A stretch of DNA of 20,384 nucleotides, from the IMG/VR virus record IMGVR_UViG_3300009159_000418, positions 1 through 20,384 of that record; one strand, given 5' to 3'. This document shows, one piece after another, positions 1 through 5,476 of the stretch. The notes beneath the pieces are model-generated. The model saw nothing but the letters and a program-made list of their open reading frames with translations. It did not search any database and was not told where the DNA came from. Each line of letters begins with the position of its first letter. Position 1 is the stretch's first letter. The position numbers and the translations under genes were made by a program. Source of the stretch: a virus.

Positions 1-1191
1 ACCCAACTCTACCGCTGCCATGCCTGTGGTGCCTGAGCCCGCAAATGGATCCACTATGTGGCTGCGGGGGGGTGTGACCAGTTGTATTAGATATCGCATC
101 AGCATCATTGGCTTCACTGTGGGATGGTTGTTGCCTACATTTGGAGTTTTGTTGTTTGCTTCACACCACTTACGATATTCTTCTTTAAGCCCGTGTATGT
201 AGATGTTGCCTGTGTGAGGTAGCCAGATGTTCTTACCATTTAATTCAGTCTCATTACCTTGATGATCAACATAATATCCACCCATGTCAGTTAGCATACT
301 GGCTTCTGTGACAATTTCTTTCTTGCCTACGTCTTTGTTGTGTTCTAATATCTTATGCTTTTTCTTTTTAGTTTTACCTTCTGCTCTGGCATCAAAGCCC
401 ACAGCAAAGCGTTCTCCGTTTTCATCATAACAACCTTGAACGCCGCCAAACATAGGAGGAGGTAGTTCAAACCCCGTGTGTCTTTCTCTGCGACTCACCT
501 TGGGGCAGTAGAAATACTTCTGGTAGGCAGGTATGTCTCCCATGACGTTGCTGGGATAGCGGCCCTTGGGATTGGCCTCAACGACTATCATATTTTCTCT
601 TTTACGAGTATCTTGTAATTCTGTATTAATATAACCAAATGTTTTGTCTTTGTCCTGTCCAAACTGTGCAGATTTAATGTCTTTGGCATCCTGAAATGGT
701 ATCCTTGTGGCATCTATGTTGAGAGCACCCACACCGTGCTGTTGTATGTTGTCTATGGTAGAACCTTTGAATCTCTTGCGTGCCATCACTATGGGCTCGT
801 GCCCTGGTTTCAGTGCGGTCTTCCAACCGTGTGATTGATTTGTAATACCTCTTTTGTCCAATGCCTTGCCCATGTCCTGTGCCTTGGGAAATCCTGATGA
901 GTAGATCCACATCAGTTGATCTCTGATCTCAAAGCCCACTGATTCAATGTTGGTGGCCAAGTGATGATAGGTGCGTGCCGCTGAGAATGCCAGGAGATAA
1001 CCACCTGGTTTCAATATCCGTAGGCATTCCTGCCAGATCTCCACTGCTCCTGTGTTTGAATCCCAGGCCTTGCCCAGGAACTCTATGCCGTAGGGTGGAT
1101 CTGTGATCACAGCATCTATAGAGTTGTCTGGTATATTCTTTAGTTCTTGTGCTGAGTCGCCCTGTATGATTGTATATTTTTTTTCAGCCAT
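1..1191 (-). CDS. DNA methyltransferase, beta class (N6-adenine or N4-cytosine), 3' end cut by window edge
   Basis: Reading leftwards from the ATG at 1191, the frame stays open for 397 codons to base 1, so the C-terminus lies outside the window. Motif IV (DPPYG) is at residues 31-35. Near the visible end come motif X (HPTVKP) and then motif I (DPFAGSGTTG) at residues 381-390. The order IV - target recognition - X - I is that of beta-class amino-methyltransferases, which move a methyl group from S-adenosylmethionine to the exocyclic amine of adenine or cytosine in DNA. DPPY is more usual for N6-adenine enzymes, but the base and site cannot be read from sequence. The start overlaps the preceding zinc-ribbon gene by 52 nt, with an AGGA about 10 nt upstream. 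An internal start is unlikely because strand-1 residues of the fold begin almost at once. Likely roles are protection from host restriction or part of a modification cassette. Confidence 0.9.
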   Translation of the reverse strand, partial: MAEKKYTIIQGDSAQELKNIPDNSIDAVITDPPYGIEFLGKAWDSNTGAVEIWQECLRILKPGGYLLAFSAARTYHHLATNIESVGFEIRDQLMWIYSSGFPKAQDMGKALDKRGITNQSHGWKTALKPGHEPIVMARKRFKGSTIDNIQQHGVGALNIDATRIPFQDAKDIKSAQFGQDKDKTFGYINTELQDTRKRENMIVVEANPKGRYPSNVMGDIPAYQKYFYCPKVSRRERHTGFELPPPMFGGVQGCYDENGERFAVGFDARAEGKTKKKKHKILEHNKDVGKKEIVTEASMLTDMGGYYVDHQGNETELNGKNIWLPHTGNIYIHGLKEEYRKWCEANNKTPNVGNNHPTVKPMMLMRYLIQLVTPPRSHIVDPFAGSGTTGMAAVELG

Positions 1192-1319
1192 TGTTGCTCT
1201 ATCCTGGTTTGTTCCGCTCTCCTATTTACAGCACAGGGCAGACACACCCACTGATTCTTGGATTCCAACCATTGTAGGGTGGTGTTGGGTAATAGGCACT
1301 GGGGACACACTCTAGGCAT
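1140..1319 (-). CDS. small zinc-ribbon protein, 59 aa
   Basis: The ORF begins at ATG 1319, inside the last codons of the glycosyltransferase gene (8-nt overlap), and its tail overlaps the methyltransferase start by 52 nt. Two CxxC knuckles, C5-P-Q-C8 and C27-L-P-C30, make a four-cysteine zinc ribbon. The remainder is a charged helix with a basic C-terminus. Such mini-proteins in phages are often DNA- or RNA-binding or host-takeover factors, but the specific role is unknown. An upstream in-frame ATG within the glycosyltransferase gene would add 17 residues. The later start is preferred because it gives a short coupling overlap and places the first knuckle at the N-terminus. Confidence 0.65.
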   Translation of the reverse strand: MPRVCPQCLLPNTTLQWLESKNQWVCLPCAVNRRAEQTRIEQQWLKKNIQSYRATQHKN

Positions 1320-2379
1320 ACCAACCCTGGCCTGTATATACATCAGTGACTGATTGGAAATACTGCTCATATCTGGGTGCTATGTTCTCCAACAGGAACT
1401 GCTCCGCAAATCGGCGACAGTCTTGAGGTTTTATCTTGTGTATGTTCTTGGCGGCATCCACAAACTGCCTATGGGTCCTGCATCTATATCCAGTTACACC
1501 ATTGACATTGTTCTCAGTGAATGATCCCCAATCTGTGGTTATGATGGGTGTGCCTGACAACAACATCTCAATCGACACTCCTGCGAAAGGCTCCAGGTAT
1601 AGGCTGGGACAGAATGCGGCCCTTGCATTGGCCATTAATTCTCTGCGTGTGTCTCGATCCACTGATCCTGCGAACTCCACGTGTGGGGGAAATATTCTAT
1701 CTGCGGGGCACTGTCCTGCTATGATTAGTTTTGCTCCTATCTCCCGGGTGACCTCAATGGCTATGTCCACTCCCTTGCCCTCATACACGCGACCCATGAA
1801 CAGGAAGTAGTCCTGCTTGTTTTTTTTATAGGTGAAATCTCTGGCATCAAAGTAGTTGGGAATCACAGTGGCATACCAATCGGGATTGCATCTGGCCACT
1901 GAGTTTAGGCCCATGTAGGCGTGTAGCACCGCATAGCTCTCAAATATCTTCCAGCGGGCAAAATGTCCACCAGCATAGCCTATGCCAGGCTCCACCACGA
2001 TCATATCTGCGTGTGCGTCACAGATGGGTTTGACTCCGGATCCCCAGAAGGCCAACAGGAAGTCTCCGGGTTGCTTTCTCTTTTCTATCTCTTGTATGGC
2101 ATTACTATAAAAAGTTTGGTAGGCTGAATCGTTCACATCGTATCTATAGAACTCTCTGCGCCAATCATAACTGCCATAGGCCTGTTTTAAGTCTCGATTG
2201 CCAATCACTGTCACGTGTTCTGTGCAGGTCAAGTTGCTGTCCTCGTGGCCATAGTGTATGACCTCGTGGCCTCTGGGTGTCATCATTGCGCCAAACTTTA
2301 AAACTTTCTGTGTGAATGCACAGGTGAGATAGTCTGTGTTTGTGACAGTGTGTGGAACCGCCAATACGTGGAATCTCAT
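1312..2379 (-). CDS. GT4-like glycosyltransferase, 355 aa
   Basis: This looks like a GT-B fold retaining glycosyltransferase that uses a nucleotide sugar. Key C-terminal signals are the start of the donor domain (FMGRVYEGKG, about residues 194-203) and an EX7E motif (E263 ... E271), followed by SGTPIITTDWGSFTE, typical of glycosyltransferase family 4. The N-terminal half is the weakly conserved acceptor domain, with HxxxNTDYLTCAFTQK-type residues near the start. The start at 2379 overlaps the oxygenase stop by 4 nt (ATGA). The open frame extends 38 codons further upstream, but that part lies inside the oxygenase gene and is not needed. Acceptor candidates are phage DNA, virion protein or host surface polysaccharide. 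The neighbours (oxygenase, methyltransferase) make DNA worth considering. Confidence 0.85.
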   Translation of the reverse strand: MRFHVLAVPHTVTNTDYLTCAFTQKVLKFGAMMTPRGHEVIHYGHEDSNLTCTEHVTVIGNRDLKQAYGSYDWRREFYRYDVNDSAYQTFYSNAIQEIEKRKQPGDFLLAFWGSGVKPICDAHADMIVVEPGIGYAGGHFARWKIFESYAVLHAYMGLNSVARCNPDWYATVIPNYFDARDFTYKKNKQDYFLFMGRVYEGKGVDIAIEVTREIGAKLIIAGQCPADRIFPPHVEFAGSVDRDTRRELMANARAAFCPSLYLEPFAGVSIEMLLSGTPIITTDWGSFTENNVNGVTGYRCRTHRQFVDAAKNIHKIKPQDCRRFAEQFLLENIAPRYEQYFQSVTDVYTGQGWYA

Positions 2380-2888
2380 TCGAGATCCTCCTCTGCTTGT
2401 TGTATGGATTGATCTGTGCTGAGGCATATGGCCCATCGTTCTTGATTGTTTTGTGTGGTCACTGAGTGAATCTGATCCACTGCCAGCATCCACATTTCTC
2501 CTGCACGAGCTGTGAATTCTGCTGTGATAGTCAATTCTTTTGGGTCATACAGATAGCCTGTGGTTTGATTCCGCACCTGTCGCTGTGTCAAAGTCTGTTG
2601 TCGTTGCGTGTGGAAATGGGTCACAGCGTCTGCTGTGTCTCCATAGCAATTGATCACTGTGCGAACATCTGAGTCTGTGTGTGGTGGTATGCTGGTGTTG
2701 ATGGTCATGAGGCTCATGCTCCATCTGTCTCTGCGAGCTGGTCGTATGATACTCCACAGTGGATGACTCTGCGAAATGCTGTAATAACTGATGCCACGAT
2801 CCGCTCCTTCTTCGGTATATTGTTGTAATAGCTGACCTGTGGTGGGTCTTTGTGGCAGCCATGTGCTGGTCAATCTTTTAAACATCAT
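2376..2888 (-). CDS. 2OG-Fe(II) oxygenase / Asp-Asn hydroxylase-like protein, 170 aa
   Basis: The sequence suggests a double-stranded beta-helix oxygenase. A HxD pair (H70, D72, in PPHTDSD) is followed by a distal histidine in DQIHSV (H141) and an arginine (R151) ten residues later. This is the spacing expected for the iron triad plus the 2-oxoglutarate-binding basic residue in aspartyl/asparaginyl-hydroxylase-like and related phage oxygenases. The match is by motif only, and no TET/JBP-type sequence was recognised. The gene starts at ATG 2888, overlapping the previous stop by 4 nt, and its own stop overlaps the glycosyltransferase start by 4 nt, so it is probably translationally coupled to both. 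The substrate is unknown: protein side chains, or a modified base given the neighbours. A metal-binding cupin without oxygenase activity is the main alternative. Confidence 0.6.
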   Translation of the reverse strand: MMFKRLTSTWLPQRPTTGQLLQQYTEEGADRGISYYSISQSHPLWSIIRPARRDRWSMSLMTINTSIPPHTDSDVRTVINCYGDTADAVTHFHTQRQQTLTQRQVRNQTTGYLYDPKELTITAEFTARAGEMWMLAVDQIHSVTTQNNQERWAICLSTDQSIQQAEEDLE

Positions 2889-3151
2889 AGTTCTATGTCC
2901 TGTATCAGGCGTTGTATCTCCTGATGTGTGAATCCTGCTCGCCTTAGGGCACCCAGGCTCAGTCTTGCCACGGAATAATACACAGCACCTGGATCTCTGT
3001 TTGGTCCCATTTCTTCCTGCATGATGCGGAATGCCCGGATGCCAAAATCAAATCCTTCTGCCCTCCTGCCCTGCTCAGCTGACTTAACCAATCTTCGTCG
3101 TTGCTGGCGTCGCTGGTTTCGGTAACTGTTTAGATCTATTATCTTGCCCAT
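2885..3151 (-). CDS. small basic hypothetical protein, 88 aa
   Basis: I do not recognise this family. The N-terminus is strongly basic (NSYRNQRRQQRRRL, about residues 8-21). The C-terminal half is a compact mixed helical region ending in RLIQDIEL. The arginine-rich head suggests nucleic-acid binding. The ATG at 3151 is chosen over an in-frame TTG at 3196 because the extra 15 residues look unlike coding sequence and because another plausible ORF covers that stretch in a different frame. No clear Shine-Dalgarno site precedes 3151 (an A-rich run does), so translation may be coupled to the upstream overlapping ORF. The stop overlaps the oxygenase start (ATGA). Confidence 0.7.
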   Translation of the reverse strand: MGKIIDLNSYRNQRRQQRRRLVKSAEQGRRAEGFDFGIRAFRIMQEEMGPNRDPGAVYYSVARLSLGALRRAGFTHQEIQRLIQDIEL

Positions 3152-3236
3152 ATTTTTTATTGTAGTCTCGGTAAAATTCTCTTTGTCTGATCTCAATCAA
3201 TCGATCCCAATTTTGAGTGGTGCAGATTTTATTCAC
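3084..3236 (-). CDS. possible small overlapping gene, 50 aa, GTG start
   Basis: A GTG at 3236 lies within the last codons of the upstream 49-aa ORF (8-nt overlap) and opens a 50-codon frame. The product is charged, aromatic and helix-like (NWDRLIEIRQREFYRDYNKKYG occupies residues 9-30), ending in a Pro/Thr/Lys-rich tail. Composition in the first 30 residues looks protein-like rather than random. The last 68 nt overlap the 88-aa gene in another frame. No function can be given. It could instead be a chance frame, and this is one of the less certain calls in the window. Confidence 0.4.
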   Translation of the reverse strand: MNKICTTQNWDRLIEIRQREFYRDYNKKYGQDNRSKQLPKPATPATTKIG

Positions 3237-3378
3237 GGTGCTCTTTCAGTTGTCGTTCTGTCTCTTGTATGGCCATATTCAATGCTGTGCTGATGGTATG
3301 ATCACTCTTAAATTCCGCCTGTCTCATTTTTAAATCCTGTAAAAAACGCTCCAACAATACTTTATATAATAGGTCCAT
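3229..3378 (-). CDS. small hypothetical protein, 49 aa, first gene of the left operon
   Basis: An ATG at 3378 opens 49 codons of a highly charged, helix-forming peptide (starting MDLLYKVLLERFLQDLK and ending QLKEHRE) with no transmembrane segment. It is the most upstream leftward ORF before the divergent regulatory region and its stop overlaps the next start, so it probably leads the left operon. The ribosome site is weak: a GGAG lies about 12-14 nt upstream, inside a GGTGG/CCACC palindrome that could mask it. The function is unknown. Confidence 0.5.
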   Translation of the reverse strand: MDLLYKVLLERFLQDLKMRQAEFKSDHTISTALNMAIQETERQLKEHRE

Positions 3379-3500
3379 ATGTTTAGGTGGCTCCACCGTT
3401 CTTTATAAAGTTCCACTTGCGGGAGAACGATACGATGGAGCCCGTATGCGGGTGTATATACCACTAGGGAGACTTGTCCGCACATGAATATTTATTTTAA

Positions 3501-3527
3501 ACCCAAAAAAGGTTGCTCTTTTTGGGT
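3501..3527 (+). promoter_or_regulatory. 5'-leader hairpin ahead of the rightward operon
   Basis: ACCCAAAAA at 3501-3509 pairs perfectly with TTTTTGGGT at 3519-3527, leaving a 9-nt loop. The stem ends 33 nt before the ATG at 3561. It is A-U rich apart from three G-C pairs and is not followed by a U tract on the plus strand, so it is more likely a leader structure or operator than a terminator. Confidence 0.4.
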
Positions 3528-3550
3528 GAAAGCATATATATTTGTAAAAA

Positions 3551-3555
3551 AGGAG
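3551..3555 (+). promoter_or_regulatory. ribosome-binding site fixing the start at 3561
   Basis: AGGAG (with preceding A's, AAAAAAGGAG) lies 5 nt before the ATG at 3561. It identifies this ATG as the start, rather than a TTG-type start 48 nt upstream that would begin inside the leader hairpin. Confidence 0.8.
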
Positions 3556-3560
3556 AACAT

Positions 3561-4262
3561 ATGGCTACAGACTATAACAACATTAACAACATAATAATAA
3601 CAAATAACAACCATGTAAGTAATGATTGTGATGCCACACAATCAACTAACGACAATAGATCTCTTGAGCAGTCGCTTCGCTCTTCTTTTGAGTCTTTAAA
3701 AGGAGAACAGAAAAGTGGCTGTGAGGGTGGCACGGAGGCCACAAGACCAACTGTCATTTTACCAAAACTGTGGGATTGGATAAAAATAGATCTATTTGAC
3801 AATTCCCACACACACAGGGCCAAACACAAATTGTCTATCAATATCTGTAAGCAAAAAGAAATACAGAGATATCGCAGTCTTAACAACTCACCTTTTGGTT
3901 GTTTCAAAAGAGGATTTGTGGATTACCGGAATGATGCCCATTACAATCTCGTGAGAGATCTGTATCACCAGTTGAAAAAACAAGGTTACAAACCTCAAGT
4001 GAGCAAATGCTTTAAAAAAGGTTACAATGGCAAAATAAGCGATTCTGTGTTTGGATTGAGCACCATCCTGTGCCGCGAAGAACAAGAAAGAAGATACACG
4101 TTGGCATTGGTGGCAGAAGAGCACGTGATATGGTTGGCACTAAAAGGTGACACCAATTGCCTAACACAAAGACAGAGAGACAGCAGAATGATCGCCACAG
4201 GCAGTATTATGCAACCAGTCAAACCCTATGGTGGTGCCAGAGCAAGAGATCTGTTGTTTTAA
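3561..4262 (+). CDS. hypothetical protein, 233 aa, with Asn-rich N-terminus
   Basis: I do not recognise this family. The first ~70 residues are low-complexity and polar (runs of N, then S/E/Q/T), probably disordered. From about residue 65 (LPKLWDWIKIDLF) the protein becomes folded and basic, with several Cys and His, a HYNLVRDLYHQLKKQGYKP helix-like region, a beta-rich stretch (RRYTLALVAEEHVIWLALKG) and a basic C-terminal tail. This profile suggests a small nucleic-acid-binding or host-interaction protein, but no catalytic motif stands out. The start is set by the strong ribosome site just upstream. It leads the rightward operon, and the next gene starts one base after its stop. Confidence 0.75.
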   Translation: MATDYNNINNIIITNNNHVSNDCDATQSTNDNRSLEQSLRSSFESLKGEQKSGCEGGTEATRPTVILPKLWDWIKIDLFDNSHTHRAKHKLSINICKQKEIQRYRSLNNSPFGCFKRGFVDYRNDAHYNLVRDLYHQLKKQGYKPQVSKCFKKGYNGKISDSVFGLSTILCREEQERRYTLALVAEEHVIWLALKGDTNCLTQRQRDSRMIATGSIMQPVKPYGGARARDLLF

Positions 4263-4263
4263 T

Positions 4264-4473
4264 ATGAAATATCTAGAGCGATGTCAGGATGGTTGCAGGA
4301 TGTATTTGGTAGAATGTCCTGCAACCTCACCGCATTATGGTGTATTACGATGCAAACAACACGGTTTTATCAAATGGTTGAGCGAATCACAGTATGATGA
4401 ATTATATCCCATAATGTATCCTCCATATGGCATCACAGCAGATGATTTTTTAAAAGAAATGCAAAGCAAGTAG
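4264..4473 (+). CDS. small zinc-ribbon-like phage protein, 69 aa
   Basis: The start ATG follows the previous stop by one base, so translation is likely coupled. The first half is Cys/His-rich: C7, C11, C18, C30, H33, with a HYGVLRCKQHGFIKWLS stretch. This resembles the HYG-x-L-x-C-xx-C-x-x-FIKWL signature of small zinc-binding proteins found in many marine phages, with the last Cys replaced here by His. The C-terminus (PPYGITADDFLKEMQ) is a short helix. Function in the family is not established, and nucleic-acid binding is the usual guess. The family resemblance is from memory of the motif, not from a search. Confidence 0.65.
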   Translation: MKYLERCQDGCRMYLVECPATSPHYGVLRCKQHGFIKWLSESQYDELYPIMYPPYGITADDFLKEMQSK

Positions 4474-4532
4474 CATCTATCTGTTTTAGAACCATATAAA
4501 GACCTTATACTTCGTTTAAAGCACCATTTAGA

Positions 4533-4561
4533 TTGACTTTCACAACACAATTTTGTATCAT
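4533..4561 (+). promoter_or_regulatory. near-consensus sigma70 promoter
   Basis: TTGACT at 4533-4538 (5/6 to the -35 consensus) and TATCAT at 4556-4561 (5/6 to the -10 consensus) are separated by exactly 17 nt. It lies in the only sizeable gap (4474-4567) of the rightward cluster. With the usual 6-8 nt from the -10 box to the start site, transcription would begin at about 4568, which is the A of the next ATG. Confidence 0.75.
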
Positions 4562-4567
4562 TGTGTT

Positions 4568-4837
4568 ATGGCTATTCAGAAATTAAAAAAACTTGCATCA
4601 GAACGATTGCCAATTCTGTCAGAAGAAGAACAGGATCTGCAGGAATGGGAAGACATTCTAAGAAGGAATGCACAACGAGCAGAACACAAAGAGAGATTGA
4701 TGCAGAGTTGGAGAGACAGACCTAGACACACCATTACCAAACAAGATATTCTATGGCCAAAAAAGACAAATAAATTATATTACAATGATTCCAACGGACA
4801 GGATCATTATGAAAACTATAACCCAGAAGGATATTAA
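4568..4837 (+). CDS. highly charged hypothetical protein, 89 aa, probably leaderless mRNA
   Basis: The protein is almost entirely helical and charged in its first 60 residues (SEEEQDLQEWEDILRRNAQRAEHKERLMQSW), then ends in a Tyr/Asn-rich polar tail. I do not recognise it. The ATG at 4568 coincides with the predicted transcription start of the promoter just upstream and has no Shine-Dalgarno sequence, consistent with leaderless translation. An in-frame TTG at 4553 would fall inside the promoter and is rejected. The next gene begins 3 nt after the stop. Confidence 0.7.
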   Translation: MAIQKLKKLASERLPILSEEEQDLQEWEDILRRNAQRAEHKERLMQSWRDRPRHTITKQDILWPKKTNKLYYNDSNGQDHYENYNPEGY

Positions 4838-4840
4838 AAA

Positions 4841-5182
4841 ATGATTTCAAAAGCAATGTTAATTGTAGAACAATTACCTCCGGCAGTTGACAACACAACT
4901 CAATTAACACAAATTCTAAATAGATTTCAACCTCGTTGCCTAATTGTAGCAGAAGATTTTATAAAAAAAAACAAAATACCCAATACCAAACCAATGGAAG
5001 ATTTTGAAGATGAAATTCATACCAATGTGTATCTAGACAACAGTGACATTTGGTCAATTGTTGAAAAATTTGTTATCAAGTTCGGTTCTATCGATATTGC
5101 TTGGACCGACAAAGAACAAATTGATAACATCTTAAAAGAACATCCGTATGAAAAAACCAACAAATTCATTTATATTTTATAA
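4841..5182 (+). CDS. acidic hypothetical protein, 113 aa
   Basis: This gene starts 3 nt downstream of the previous one and shares its promoter. It is a mixed alpha/beta, net acidic protein with no recognised motif. Segments include a hydrophobic strand (RCLIVAEDFI), an acidic stretch (MEDFEDEIHTNVYLD), a helix (IWSIVEKFVIKFG) and a C-terminal strand (KFIYIL). There are no transmembrane segments or cysteine clusters. Small acidic phage proteins sometimes act as host-enzyme inhibitors or DNA mimics, but nothing here shows that. The stop overlaps the start of the 23-aa membrane peptide (TAATG). Confidence 0.7.
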   Translation: MISKAMLIVEQLPPAVDNTTQLTQILNRFQPRCLIVAEDFIKKNKIPNTKPMEDFEDEIHTNVYLDNSDIWSIVEKFVIKFGSIDIAWTDKEQIDNILKEHPYEKTNKFIYIL

Positions 5183-5253
5183 TGCCCGCGGATATACTGA
5201 TTATTGCGATATTAGCACTCACTTTTTTATACTTAATCAGTCAAGATCGATAA
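5182..5253 (+). CDS. 23-aa single-span membrane peptide
   Basis: An ATG one base into the preceding TAA (TAATG) opens 23 codons: MPADILIIAILALTFLYLISQDR. Residues 4-19 form one uninterrupted hydrophobic helix with short charged ends (D4; Q-D-R at the C-terminus), long enough to span a membrane. The stop/start overlap matches the coupling seen at ten other junctions in the window, which supports real translation. Possible roles are a regulator of a larger membrane protein, a mini-holin or antiholin, or a superinfection factor. None is shown by the sequence. Confidence 0.55.
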   Translation: MPADILIIAILALTFLYLISQDR

Positions 5254-5261
5254 ATACAAGT

Positions 5262-5317
5262 GGTGATAGATTTTCAAGTCTGTTATAGCCATATGAAGAT
5301 CCTTTAAGTCTATCACC
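5262..5317. repeat. inverted repeat A, 12-bp stem
   Basis: GGTGATAGATTT (5262-5273) pairs with AAGTCTATCACC (5306-5317) with one G-U pair, enclosing a 32-nt loop. The loop contains CTGTTATAGC (5280-5289) followed by AGATCC (5297-5302), a pairing of motifs repeated in inverted repeat C. Confidence 0.65.
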
Positions 5318-5350
5318 CTTAATCTTTACCAAAATTTCATTTAAATAACA

Positions 5351-5403
5351 GTGAGCGAGCATCTCCACTTCCCGTCATTGCGAAGTTCTCCATGCTCGCT
5401 CGC
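5351..5403. repeat. inverted repeat B, 12-bp stem with inner stem
   Basis: GTGAGCGAGCAT (5351-5362) pairs with ATGCTCGCTCGC (5392-5403) with one G-U pair (ten consecutive perfect pairs inside). Within the 29-nt loop ACTTC (5367-5371) pairs with GAAGT (5382-5386). It is the most stable structure in the window. ATAACAG at 5345-5351 is complementary to the CTGTTAT in the loops of repeats A and C. Confidence 0.7.
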
Positions 5404-5417
5404 ATATAAATATTTTT

Positions 5418-5460
5418 GGGGATCATTGCTGTTATAGCTTAGGCCCATGGCCAGATCCCC
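5418..5460. repeat. inverted repeat C, GGGGATC/GATCCCC
   Basis: GGGGATC (5418-5424) pairs perfectly with GATCCCC (5454-5460). The loop carries CTGTTATAGC (5429-5438), the same 10-mer as in repeat A, and a small GGCC-CAT-GGCC hairpin (5442-5452). Confidence 0.6.
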
Positions 5461-5476
5461 GTTGAACCATTGAGAA

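Larger units (their letters stand above)
3379..3560. promoter_or_regulatory. divergent intergenic regulatory region with several palindromes
   Basis: This 182-nt gene-free stretch separates the leftward and rightward operons. It holds GGTGG-CT-CCACC (3386-3397), the perfect palindrome CTTTATAAAG (3401-3410), two TGCGGG copies (3418-3423 and 3447-3452), the second complementary to CCGCA at 3478-3482, the palindrome GTATATAC (3454-3461), and a hairpin at 3501-3527. It must contain at least one promoter per direction, but no convincing -35/-10 pair was found. The best rightward candidate, TTGTCC at 3476-3481 with TTTAAA 16 nt later, is weak. Palindromes of this kind could be operators for a phage regulator. 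Confidence 0.5.
5254..5476. other. gene-free convergent junction with three inverted repeats
   Basis: No ORF with coding character was found here. The rightward cluster and the leftward late operon both end at this point. The stretch holds three inverted repeats (annotated separately) and no canonical intrinsic terminator, since none of the stems is followed directly by a U run on either strand. Transcription from both sides must end or be processed here, so the structured sequence is the best candidate for that role. Confidence 0.6.

Noticed and set aside
674-910. Minus-strand ORF within the methyltransferase region
   Set aside because: It is an alternate frame of the continuous methyltransferase reading frame, which is supported by motifs at both ends.
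1436-1810. Plus-strand ORFs inside the glycosyltransferase and other minus-strand genes (also 6517-6900, 10516-10791, 15973-16446)
   Set aside because: They lie opposite confidently identified genes and lack ribosome sites or recognisable motifs; they are antisense shadows.
5262-5317. Possible tRNA-like fold in inverted repeat A
   Set aside because: No T-loop, D-loop or anticodon arm of proper length could be drawn.
5371-5384. CGTCATTGCGA-like core resembling dispersed palindromic repeats of alphaproteobacteria
   Set aside because: Only a short core matches and the surrounding bases do not follow the repeat; it may be chance.
5405-5412. TATAAATA, identical to the T4 late promoter consensus, and GATAAATA at 5249-5256
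   Set aside because: No sigma-gp55-type system is expected in a siphophage, the sequence is A+T-rich so such matches are common, and both would read into converging or gene-free sequence.
5262-5460. Intrinsic terminators for the two convergent operons
   Set aside because: None of the three stems is followed closely by a U run in the transcript of either strand.
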